DNA from: Mycteria americana
Lineage: Eukaryota > Chordata > Aves > Ciconiiformes > Ciconiidae
Direction of reading: 5' to 3'
Length of the DNA: 64,000 nt
Assembly (NCBI RefSeq): GCF_035582795.1
Contig: NC_134366.1
Coordinates: 27,575,661 to 27,639,660, forward strand
This document shows positions 38,085 to 49,400 of the stretch, one piece after another; the first letter of the stretch is position 1; every line of letters starts with the position of its first letter. The notes under the pieces are model-generated. The model did not search any database, was not told where the DNA came from, and was given only the letters and a program-made list of their open reading frames with translations. A program made the position numbers and the translations under genes.

Positions 38085-38180
38085 GCTAAGGCACATAATG
38101 TTCAAATTACTTGTTCAGGCCCATTTAAAATGTCACAGGGGAAAATAGAATCAAATCCAGAACTACTAAGTCCTATCTTT
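38085..38180 (-). repeat. MIR-like ancient SINE relic, minus orientation
   Basis: On the plus strand the order CTAAGGCACATAATGTTCAA, ATTACTTGTTCAGG, TGTCACAGGGG and AATCAAATCCAGAACTACTA follows the reverse complement of MIR-type SINEs. From memory that order is CTGAGGCACAGAGAGGTTAA, GTGACTTGCCCAAGG, GTCACACAG, then a GAACCCAGG B-box region. It is strongly diverged, consistent with an insertion before the amniote radiation or soon after. Confidence 0.55.
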
Positions 38181-41100
38181 TATCAAATAAACTGAATTGT
38201 CTGTGACTAGGAAAGAAAGAGGACGCTCAAAACAGATGTTTTTTCTGGATTGCTTGAGCATCAAGTGTGTGGTCTTTAATTAAACTGAAATATGTTAATT
38301 GTGTGTGCCTTCATATCTTAATATTTCAGTAAAAACAGTAAAGGTGAATATTGAATATAGGGTGAGCAGTTCAACTGAAAGCTTGCTAATGAGGCTTAAC
38401 TTGGGGTATTCTGTTGCCTGGCTTTTCCCAAAGCCTTCCTCTGTTCTTTTTACCACTTAGCTGAAAATCTTCCTTTAATATCCTTGACTAGATATTAATA
38501 AAAAAATAAAATGTGGCTTAGAAATATACACCCCGTGAAAATTCAAGCACGCAGAGGCGTGCATGCAGTCAGACATGCCTTCGGCAAGCAAGGAGTTACC
38601 CTTGAAGAGATCTGGTTTCATTTGCTCTGATCAACAGTAGCCGTGAATGCACTGTGGTTGGGGGCCTAATTGGTGACTGTTGATTGCTTAATGTGTTAAG
38701 GAAAAGTTAGTGATACATAAGACAAGCTTCTGTTGCTGATCTCAAAAACCATGAGTAATCCTCAAGATGAGCAGTGGGACCGTGGCTGACTCAGCTCTAC
38801 GTAATATCTATAAACCTATTAGCAAAGCAAGAACCCGGTGAATTATTCTGGAGAGAACTTAAGGGGAAAGTGATTTCCTCTGCCATTAATCAAGACAGAG
38901 CAATAAATGTGGTCTTATTTTGATCTGGTGTCCCTGGTAGACTGCAGGTTTTTCACTGACCTCTATCATCTTCTCCTTCAACATCTGCTCTGTGCTTACC
39001 CTGCCCGCCAGCCAGCCGTGAGCTAGAAAACACATAGGCTCTGACTCTTGTTAAAGCAGAGAGCAATCATAACTCATTGGATAATTTGGCAAGGCAGAAG
39101 GAACCAAATCAAAGGTAACTTAAGGCTAGGGGAAGTCCAGCAGCTGTGGCAGAAGCTTGTTTTGACTGGGAGCGTGGATGGAGGAAGGGATGGGTTAGAG
39201 GAGCAGAACCACCACTCTGGGCAGAAAATGTTCTTAAATTGTCCTTGAATACAGACTAGTATAGGGTAAGCATTCCCACAGTGACATTTAAGGAAGCAGA
39301 ATAGAGTTTGTCATCAAGAGGGACTTTTTTTTTAATCCCTTTTCTCATTTTGGGGGCAGAGATGCATAAGGCTTTCCAGAACTGGAAAAAAATGAGTTGG
39401 GATCAAACAACTGTTACCTTATGTAATGCTTGACCTTTCTACCTTGGTTCTAAGTAGCCATTAAGTTGTAATTATAGTCTGACTTATAAACAAGGAACTA
39501 TTTGAAACAGAAAAGAGCTGAATTTGGGGGTTTGGAAATGTCAAAAATTATATGTTTGATGACCTCAAAACCTTTCCTTCAATGTTTTTGTTATTTTACT
39601 GGAATCAAATACTTTCTGTAAAGTGCATCAGCTTTGATGGATACACTTTCCACTATAAAAATACTTAAAATTAGAAATAGAGATTTTTTTTTTTTAAGAT
39701 CTCCAAGTATGTCAGACCATGTTCCACATGTGGAGGACCATGTGCCTTTTTTTGGTATAGAGATAATAGCAAAACACAGATATGTTATTTTTAAATCAAG
39801 ATAAGGTATACAGATGCTACCATTCAAATAAAACTACTTGAAACCAGCATGCATTTAGATCAGCTGACTTATGTACTCTGCTGAAAATTAACTGTGTTTT
39901 AGCATCCTCACTATAATTTTTTTGTAGGTACAAAGCTGATTTGTGTACCAGTATTGGACAGTATGGCCTGTCGATGGCCTCGCAGAGCTGGTAACGGGAA
40001 TGTTTTTATTTGTCTGAAGAATGGTATGTACTAGCCTACTGTGCTCATATAAAGGGAGTAATTTTCTGCGTCTCCATAGTCAGTCTTTAGTAGTATTTAT
40101 CTCAATTGTAAATGCAAAAGATTTTGCTGTTTCTTGTGTTGTAATTTCTTCTCAGCAAGCATCAACTGAAAATTATAATTTAAGACTTCCTACTGCAAAA
40201 GGTATTAATTTTCATAATATTTGGTGTTCTGTCAAAAACGGAAAAGTCTCACCATGAAGACTTTTACAATTACGACAGTTATATCTGCAATTTACAACTC
40301 AGTCCAGCCAGTGTCAGATAAATAATAACATATTTCAGTGCTATATTAATGCGGATACAGAATGCTCAGTATAAAGAAATGTTTTCCTTGACTAGAATCA
40401 AACTGAAGAGGAACGTCTTTGTCTTCAAGGGTAAGAAGGCTTTTTTGCTGCGAAGCTCTGGAAGCTACACGCAATTGCAGCGTGAACTATGTAGGCATGG
40501 CCCTTTCAGGGTGAGCTCTAATGTCCCTTCACGAGCAAAGCTCTAGCTTAGCCACCCTGCCAGGGACTGGTGTGGTGACCTGGGCTGGTGTAGTTTGTGG
40601 AACATGCTTCAGGAATATACATGTGTTAAGTCTATGACTTCCTTTTTGAACTAGAGCCCATCTTCTAGAAAGTGAACCCATTTGTATTTAATGTCTGTAA
40701 GTAATGGAGAATCCTCGTGTCTGTAAGTCATTTCAGTGTATTTTTTGGCACTAGTCATGCATTATTTTCAGTCTAATCTTGTTTGGATTTGGTGTACAGT
40801 CTCTAGAGCTCATCTGTGTCTCTTAAAGATCCATCTACTTTTCTATGTTTGTTCAGGTTACCTTTACTTAAATGAAATTACCTTCACAGCATAGCTTCAT
40901 GACTGTTAAGCCATCATTACTGCTTCCCCCTCCCCGCCGTTTCAAAGGAGTCATGGCGACTCTCAGCCTGCTATTGCGTTCTTAGTGGTAATACATTCCT
41001 TCCTGTTGGCTGGGCAATGAACCTGGCAGGCAAATGGATCTAAGTTAAAACCATCTCCCTTTTGATTTTAGCTATTGTCTTTTAACTAGCCTACTTAAAA

Positions 41101-44100
41101 GTGCCTCATACTGAAAACTTGTGCTGGGCCAGAAATGATTGCTCAGCAACAGGCAGGAGGGCTTCTTTTAGATGCAGTGCCAGCTCAAAACAACAGGGAA
41201 GTAACAGCACAAGTTTGCTGCCAGAAGGCACGCTCTTCGGGCAGGGGAGATAGTGTTTTTTTCTGAATGTAAGTTGGACAAATCAAAAAACAAACTACAA
41301 GTCTGAATTCAAGACTTCCCACGGGCTTATGTGAGAGCAGAGCTTCATCAGTTTGTACTTACAACTCTACCTCTAGTGGAGATAACCCTCTACTTGGGCA
41401 AATAACCTCTTGCTTGGGTATCAGCACAGGTTGTGAGCTGTTTTTTCCTACCCTTCCCCTTTCTATTCTGAAGCATGGATTGCTGTAAGTCATCATCTGG
41501 GTTTTCTAGCTTTCTAAAGGTGCCTCCTTGCTCAAAACCTACGTGAAGGAAAGATTTTTTCATTGTGCTTACTTTTCTGTAATATATGTAATCCTCTACC
41601 AAAAGCGTTGGGTTGATTGTGCTCTCAGCAGCTGTTTCATCTGAACTGCACTTTCCCAGAGATCACTCTCAGGTTGATTCTAGCAGCTGTGAGATAAAGA
41701 AGAGAGAAGTTCAAGCAATGAAGTAGTTCAAATGTCAAAACATATTTTTGAAAGGCAATTAAAACTGATTATTCGCAGAGTTCATGATCACACTGTGGCC
41801 AGCAGTGTAAAAAAGCTACTGAGGTTAATAGTTTTCTCCATACTGGACCAGAGAAGCAATTTGAATGTCTCTGGGAAACAGTCCTTTGTGGCTGTCTGTT
41901 TTAATGAGCTTTCAAAACAATTGCCCAAGTCTCTATTTCAGACGCCAGAAAGTCTCCAACTTTACTGCCAATTGAGGAAAATCCAATAACATCAGATTAA
42001 AGCACCCTTGAGATTCTTTGCTGGCTGACAAAGCTGTCAGTGTCTATTTAGAGTACAAACACCTGGGCTGATTTTTTTTTTTAAATGCAAAGCACCAAAA
42101 GCAACTAAGAGCTGGGTGCTCAGCATCTTGGCAAGCCAGGCCCATTTAAAGTGTACAGAATTGTTAATGGCTTATTTTGAGTCACCAAACGCCATTCTAT
42201 GGTGAAATGACTTTTTTCAGTAAACATTAACTACATGTACATGTGTTCTATTGTGGTTGCAAAGTATGGGACTTGAAGAGAAAGTCTTGGTAGTCACAAA
42301 ACTTGATTCTTCAAAAAAGTTTAAAAAACTCCAAGTCTAGTAAATCAATCAGAAGATGAAAAGGGCATGTGCAACAGGGAAGATCAGTGCAGTGATGCAG
42401 CAAGATAAATACCCCATAAAGAGGATTTATGCCGCAGACCTGTGTGTACAAAAGCAGTCCTCAGTTTCCTCACCACATTTTTTAACTGTATGTGTTCACC
42501 GTCCATGAAAGTCATTACGGTATTTCTTTCTAATTCTACAATTGCTTTATATGGATGTTAGCAGGGTAAGTGAGGCTAGCAGAAGCCATTTAAAAAGAGC
42601 AGTCTTTTTCTGTAGCTGCTATAGCCATAATGCAACTCAGCATCATGCGGCCAAGAACAGCATGAGCTGTGGACCTCATACAAATGCAGTGCGTTCTCTT
42701 GTGGGTGGGTGGGAGCTTTGTCCTCATCAGGAACTAGAAGGATATCCAGTGTCACTCCACTAACGGCTAAAAAACATGTTTAAGTCCCACCTTGCTTTAC
42801 TGATTCAACTCTTTCTTGAATTTGAACAGCTGCTTGCTTCCTAGCTGCGCTGTGAAACAACAAAATAAGTGTGATGCCAACTTTAAAGACAGACTAAAGT
42901 AGTTTGTTTATACTGGAGCACTATCATATTTGTAAACTCAACAGAACACATTAAATAGACAGCTGTAGTCCAAGATCCCGTATACTCCATTTCAATCACG
43001 TCCTGGAGAAGTTGCTTCTTGACTTGATAAGTTAATCATAAAGTCTTGCTCATTCAGCTCTTCAGTTATGTGCTACAGGCGTCAGGATAGTGGATTTTTG
43101 TGATCTTGTTTGATGCTTTCTGACATATACCAACTGAGGCATCTTAGAAATTATAAGCCAAAAAATAAAATTCAGTGTCTTAAGAGAAATCATCCATTCA
43201 GAAGAAAATTGGTATTTTAATCTTCCACTTCTTACAAAATAATGAATGTTTATTTAAAGATTCCTCACGGAAATTTAAGCAAATGAATAACTGAAGTGCT
43301 CCACAAATAAGAGCAGAGATTCCAGGATTTCAGTTGCATGCATGGAAATAATTTGCTTACATGTAATGACTGCCTAAACAAATAGGCACTTGAGCATGCA
43401 AGTGATAATTATATATGGTAATGTCACATTCTTATCTACCAAATCATGTATCTTGCATGCGTAAGTGCTTTTTGTGTAGGAACATATTTGTGTAACTTCT
43501 GCCTAGGGCCTTTTTCTCTGTCTTCTTTCAGCTCATGGGAGGTTAATTCAGCTCGTGTCATTGGGTGCTTGGTGCCCTCTGCAGCTTTTGCCCATTTGAT
43601 TCAATCTGCCTATTCTTGAAAGACTAGATTTTCAACAGCATTTTATGAATTAGATAATAAAGGTCTGTTTTTTTAATACTTTCTGTAGCAGTTTGTTAAA
43701 GAGGCTAACTTCCAGTTTTATTAGGAACTAGAGAAAACGGAGAAGGAAGAATCAGAGGTGCAGGTGCTACAAAGCACGGAGGAGTCAGGGCTCCCTGTAA
43801 GGACCTACTGTCTCCACTCGGAACAGCATTACCCTCCCAGGTCTGCAGCTACATTGTATTAGTGCTTTATTTAATACCTTCCTATTTTTTTTCTGGGCAA
43901 TGAGAACGTCAATGTATATTTTGCTTGAAGAGCTCTTGCTCTAGCATTACATTACACATGGACTGCCTAGTTGCTCTGGAAAATACTAGTCCATGCAGTG
44001 TATCTCTTGCACACAATAAAATGCAGTCATGAAACAGATCAAAAGTTGAGTTGTACTGCAGTTTTCTCATTTGAAGAAAAAACTTCAACTTAAGAATGTT

Positions 44101-44540
44101 AATTTTAATGTTTCTCGACACATGTAGTTTCAAATGAAGTAAAGTCAAGTAACAAGCCTTCGAATATGTAGTAACACATGCAGAGCAGGAGAAAAATGAG
44201 GAGTGGGCGGGTATGGTGGTGACTGCTGTTCAATAAAGGAACATCTAACGGTGAGCAGTAGGTGCTAATTTCCACCCTTTTAAACCTATTCTTTCATAAT
44301 GGGCCAAATCCATAATGTTCATTCAAAGAGTAGAATTAACTGACTTCTTATGTAGTTGTACTGTAATGGGTAATGGACTTTTCTTTTCCATCCTTAGGGG
44401 AAAGTCTGCTTTAGTTTGAAAACTGCATCTCACCTTGAACTATAACAAATTAATGAAGAGTCCAACTTTAGACACAAACGTGCCGTGTAGGTCCTGAGGC
44501 TCTTCAGTAATCTATCTTGGTTTTTACCTGTATAGAGCTC
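38181..44540. other. Gene desert segment
   Basis: No gene or classified element was recognised. Open frames are all below 90 codons and motif-free, including 41732-41989 and 43909-44148. The segment ends at a C19 run. Confidence 0.5.
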
Positions 44541-44541
44541 G

Positions 44542-44560
44542 CCCCCCCCCCCCCCCCCCC
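44542..44560 (+). repeat. Poly-C tract (C19)
   Basis: Nineteen consecutive C residues, following CTCG. This is the longest of the three poly-C runs in the window. Confidence 0.92.
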
Positions 44561-44999
44561 GGTCTTAGTGATATTAGCACCTTTCTTGACATGTTATTTT
44601 TGGAAGTCTTTGTTAAATCCTGTGCTTGTAAGCTTTCTAAGAAAGCGCTGAACCCAGAAGCACTTCCTGTGGTTCAGCATAACTTCTAGGAAGACAGCAT
44701 TATAAAGCATGTATGCAAGCTCTTTTCTTCAAAAATTATACTGGAGTATTGATGTTTCCACATCTGTCTTGATTCGTAATGTTTCTGTGTAAGTTGAACT
44801 GAAGGAAATGAATCTGCATAAAAGGGATTCTTCTGTCTTGCAGAGAAATTCTCTTTAATTTGAATGTTGACTGTGGCTTCATGCCAGTACATCAAGCTGT
44901 GTTGCAACGCAATGAAGTATAAAATAGGACCTTAGCTGTATGAAATTGCTCTGGCCTCTTTCTCCCACTGCATTGTTCTAAGAAAACTGAATGTGGAGG

Positions 45000-45747
45000 T
45001 GTGACGGTGTGCTTCCCCCCCCCCTTTATCTCCTGCAACCCTGCTTGGGTGATAACCACCAGTGGTGATTGTAATGGATGCATCTGGCCAGGATGGCTGC
45101 ATCGGCTCAAAGTGGATTCAGGAGACAGATAACACAATAGCCTAGGGCTATTGTGCAACGCGCCCACCGAAGAAACTAAAATCTGTGGTCGGCATGCAAA
45201 TGTGACTGTGGGTCAACCATCTTATCCCCCATAAGTAGTGAGCAGCCCGAGAGCCCTTGGAGCTCTCCTGCACGCCAGCGGGCTGCACGCCAGGATCTCC
45301 CCTTGAGCAGGGGACGCCTCTCAAGGTTACTCCTCGAGGTTGAGAGATTCCTTGCCGCAACAGATCCTCGGTAAGTGACTAATAGCATGCTAAACTTTGA
45401 AACCTTAGCTAAGTGATATAAAGGATTGATTGTGCACATACAATCCTTTAGACATAAACTGTTGACCAAGTCTGGGACTAGGACTGGATCTAGCCGCACC
45501 TAGACTCCTCTCTGAGAAGGAGTTTAGAAAGCAAGGGGATCCTTTCCGAACCTCATGACTCAGTGGGAGGGTCTCCCTGACAGTTTTGTCTGACCCTGTC
45601 CTCTATGCAGTAAATAATCAAGTGTACCTCGCCATCGAATCTTGAACATCGTCGCATTGAACTTTGTTAACTCCCTATTCTGTATCAATAAACTATATTT
45701 TTACTTCTCTCTTGCGAGTGAAGTGCACGCTTGCTCCATCCGCGACA
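45000..45747 (+). mobile_element. Solo LTR of an endogenous retrovirus (ERVL-like)
   Basis: The 748-bp block begins TGTGACGG and ends CCGCGACA. It is flanked by an exact 5-bp target duplication GGAGG (44995-44999 and 45748-45752). Internal signals in plus orientation are a TATAAA at 45417-45422, an AP-1 type TGACTCA at 45556-45562 and AATAAA at 45687-45692. It has many CpG sites, unlike the flanks. No gag, pol or env sequence and no second LTR adjoin it, so it is a recombined solo LTR. A 5-bp duplication favours the ERVL group, though family assignment needs a library search. Frames on the minus strand inside it are not genes. Confidence 0.9.
45687..45692 (+). terminator. LTR poly(A) signal
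   Basis: AATAAA sits 55 bp before the end of the solo LTR, the usual place for the R-region poly(A) signal. It could end host transcripts running in plus direction. Confidence 0.7.
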
Positions 45748-45752
45748 GGAGG

Positions 45753-46304
45753 GAAACTAATTAGTGTGAAGAAATGGTGGAGCCTGGCTTCTCTAGTCTG
45801 TTAGAGCTTTTCAAGATGTGCTTCTCCGAGAAGGGGACAGCTGCTCCCACTGCAGGAAACACTTCCATCCAGCAGAGGACTGCAGAGAAGGGTAATCGAG
45901 GCCCGTGCACCTGGTTCTGTTGCAGTGTTTTATCTTGCCAGGTGCTTCATAGTACAGTCAGCAGAGTGAACAGCCTCAGAATAAAGAATACTTTACAATG
46001 TCGACCATTTTAGCTATATCCCATGCTGGTATGCATGTTGTACATGTTTAACTGGAGCAGTTATATCTTCATGTTCTCAGGAATATTTTTAGGAGTATTT
46101 ATCCGAAAGAACTGCTACATCGACTGATTAATTATGTAATACCTACAAATGTAATTGCCAGCTACATTTCAATTAGGCATCTCTTAACTTCATGTTTCAA
46201 AATGAGTGTAGTAATCATTAAAGTATAGGCTTTTTCCCTATATATAAGATGCTACCTAGCCTCTGACAGGCTTGATTGACAAACTACTTCCTGTAACAGC
46301 CAAC
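45753..46304. other. Unannotated segment right of the LTR
   Basis: Nothing was recognised apart from a motif-free 79-codon frame at 45774-46013 that starts just outside the LTR. Confidence 0.5.
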
Positions 46305-46420
46305 AGCTTGGCATTTGTAGGCATGTAGGAGATCCAGGTTTAATTCCGTATCTGAAGGGCCTCGGTGACTTGAATCAGTCCTAGGTAAGTGACCCAATTT
46401 CTGGGCTATGCAGGAGGTAC
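46305..46420 (+). repeat. Ancient palindromic, tRNA-like interspersed repeat relic
   Basis: The left half reads GGCATGTAGGAGATCCAGGT then TTAATTCC, and the right half reads TGACTTGAATCAGTCCTAGG then TAAGTGACCCAATTTCTGGG and CTATG. This order matches, from memory, an old amniote repeat with GGATGTGGGAGACCCAGGTT, CAAATCCC, then GACTTGAACC, CCTAGGTGAGTGCCCTAACC and ACTGGGCTAT. The two halves are roughly inverted copies. Family name not assigned. Confidence 0.5.
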
Positions 46421-49400
46421 ATGGAAGGGTTGTTTTGGGGGCCTGAGGCTGAGGAGTATTTTATGTCACTTTGCATGGGGGAGAGGAGGAACACTCTGAA
46501 AGGAGCACCTGTTTCCTCTGAAGCAGAATAACTTCCAGATACCTACCTGCCTTTCACAGGACAGATTCTTCTTTTGCCTAATTTACCTAATGATTCTAAA
46601 ATGTTGGGATCTCTGAAATGCAATTTTTGTCCATTCACAATGATACGAAAACTACTACTAGATCTTGGTAGCAGTAATTTACATAAAGACTTGAGGTAAG
46701 TGAAAGTTTTCTTTGCCTTTGGGATACTATTTCTGATGGCTTACAATAAATCTCAGAGAAACAAATGCTTATGTTCCCACAGAGGTCTTGTACTATTCAT
46801 CTTAGGAAGCATGAGTCTGTCATTTTGAACAGTATAGCTTCTGCTTTACCCAGCCAGATTCTGTGCAGCTCTAGGGAGTACAAAAATGTTGGCCTTTCTA
46901 CAATGCCAAGGTATAAAAAGAGGCAAACTGGGAAGATAACATGGATTTAATGGAGAAAAATATCTGAGTTGAACTTTTTCATATTTTAGATGTTGCACTT
47001 GATTTGTTACTGTGGCTTATTTTAAACATGTTTCCTAAGTGATGTTTGCATTTGCCAGTGAAGTTTATTCAGCCTCAAATGAAGTTAATAGCACAAAAAT
47101 TCCAAGGATCATTGTTAACCATTATGTTAATGTTTCATGGCTGCCAGATGAAAGCCACCATCCAGTGGAATACGTTTGCTTATAACAATTCAAGGTCAAA
47201 TCCTTAATCATTATAGCAGGCCTAGAATCAGTGCACAGCTGGAATGTGAGCATCACTGCCGTATGCTGAAACGTACAGAGGTGGAAGAGCGAGCCAGGAG
47301 GCTGTTGCTGGCTTCTCAGCAGCCCACTTTGCATCCAGTGCAATCTAGGTATACCAGAAACCTGGGGGCTGCTCTCTGAATTTTCTGCTTGCAAATGTAT
47401 GAGCACTTGAGACAAAGTAATTAATGGGAGACTAGAATCCCTCTCTCCCTCAAACACTTAGCTTTAATGCACCACATTAATACTACTTAAATACCGAGGA
47501 CTGGCACTTCATTTTTTTTTTTTTTTTTGCATCCTAGTAAAATGAATTGTTGCTGTGCTTGATTTCATTTTCTTGACTCCTTAACTCTAAGCAGCACAAG
47601 AAAAAATTGATAGTGCATGCCACATAGGGGAAAAACGGGGGTTTATGTGGGCAGAGAAAGCCTTGAAATGAGCCACTTGCCACTGTTTTGACAGAAAACA
47701 AAAAAACATTTTGACATGTCGCAACAGCACCGTTCAAAAAAATTCAGTTTGGTAGTTTAACAAATATTTACAAATACTGCATTAAAATAAGCTTGTTGTA
47801 ACAACAGTAAAATGTATCTTGAATATTAGACTCTTACTTAACTTCCTTAGGTGTTCATTGAGTTGAACCATCCCAAAAAAACCAGTAACGACTTCCCCAC
47901 CCCAATATAACTTCCTTCTACTTTGCTACATTCCTTGTTTCATTTTATTAAAGAAAGAATGGGAGAGAGATTAGCTGGAGAATGGGAGGAGGCGGACTGA
48001 AATCTATCTTCTAATATTTTGGCCAGGTATACATCTGCTACTGATATAATTTGAACACAGTTGAATTTAGGAATTTGTCTACACTGGAACTTAATTATTT
48101 GTTTTCCTCAACATCAAAAATTGCACTATGTGATAAAATGTGCAGTAAATAACTGTGCTGGTTTTTTGATTTTATTTATTTTCTTTTTCCTCCAGTACTC
48201 AGTTTCATTTGACTACTCAGTTTCATTTGAAATAGGATTCTACTACTGATAATCTTGACTGCAAGCAAAACCTCCCACTTAGGCCTTTGCAAAGTGTGAC
48301 TTAGTGACATCAGCTTTTATTTAAAGTTTAACTGAGGACAACAATCTACTTCCTAGTGAAAACTGAAGGTAGCATCTGATTTTTCCTTGCTGTTAATAGC
48401 ACCACAAACTGTGTTAGTCTAGTCTTTATATAGTAAAGTTTTGACTTTTCCAGTAGCAGGCAGATGATGCTTTCATGTTCAAGTCATCTGTTTAATCTCA
48501 GAGCTTTGTTAAACTAGGCAAATGACATTGCAAAAATCTTTCTGTAACGAAAATTGGAATACTAGCTGCTACAACAGCAATCTGTTACCTTATTGTTATT
48601 AAATGCCAACACACGCTGTGGTGACACCTTGTTAGATGCGATGCAATGTTGTACACGGCAATTACCAGCTCTCCACTTACTTTTTCACCAGCTGAGACAC
48701 AGCTAGGAATATAAGGCTTGCTACTGTTTTCTCAGCAAGAGAGTCACCATCTTGCCATCAACCTGGCTTTCTTTGATCTCTCAGGCACTTGGGTGTAGAA
48801 AGAGTTGCCTGCTACTGTCAGTCTGAATGAGAGAAAGCAACTACTTACTGTAACTGCGGACCCAGGAGATTGACTCAAAATTAATAAATAGCTACACCCG
48901 ATTCCGCCAGCTTTGAATCTGGTCATACAACATCAATCAGCTTGTCCTTTACATAGCTTATAAATGCATGTTTTAAGAATAGTTTCTGGGGTATACTTGC
49001 AGAAACTCAATCAGCAGTGAATTAAGGCCCTACCCCAGTCTAATCAGCCATATGAAGAGCAGGATGAAAGCAGACCCCACCAGAGAGGTCTCACAGTGAG
49101 TTAACTGCTCCCCTCACAAACACCACCACCCCTTCAACACTGAAACAAAGCTCGTGTAAATCAGCTGCAAAGTAATGTCAAGGTCAGTAAGGTGGACTAA
49201 CTCGGTTCAGTGCACAGCTGATCAGCAGTGTATGCCTGTTCCAGCTACAAGTGGCTAAATAGAGAATCTCACCAGCAAAGCCCTGGGGGTGGGGAGAAAT
49301 CCCAGCTTTGTCATTCTCAAGGCTGTAGGCTGAGATGCCATCGCGTCCAGAGAGGAGGTAGCCCATGCTAATATGTGGTGCAAGGAGAAGATCACCCTGC

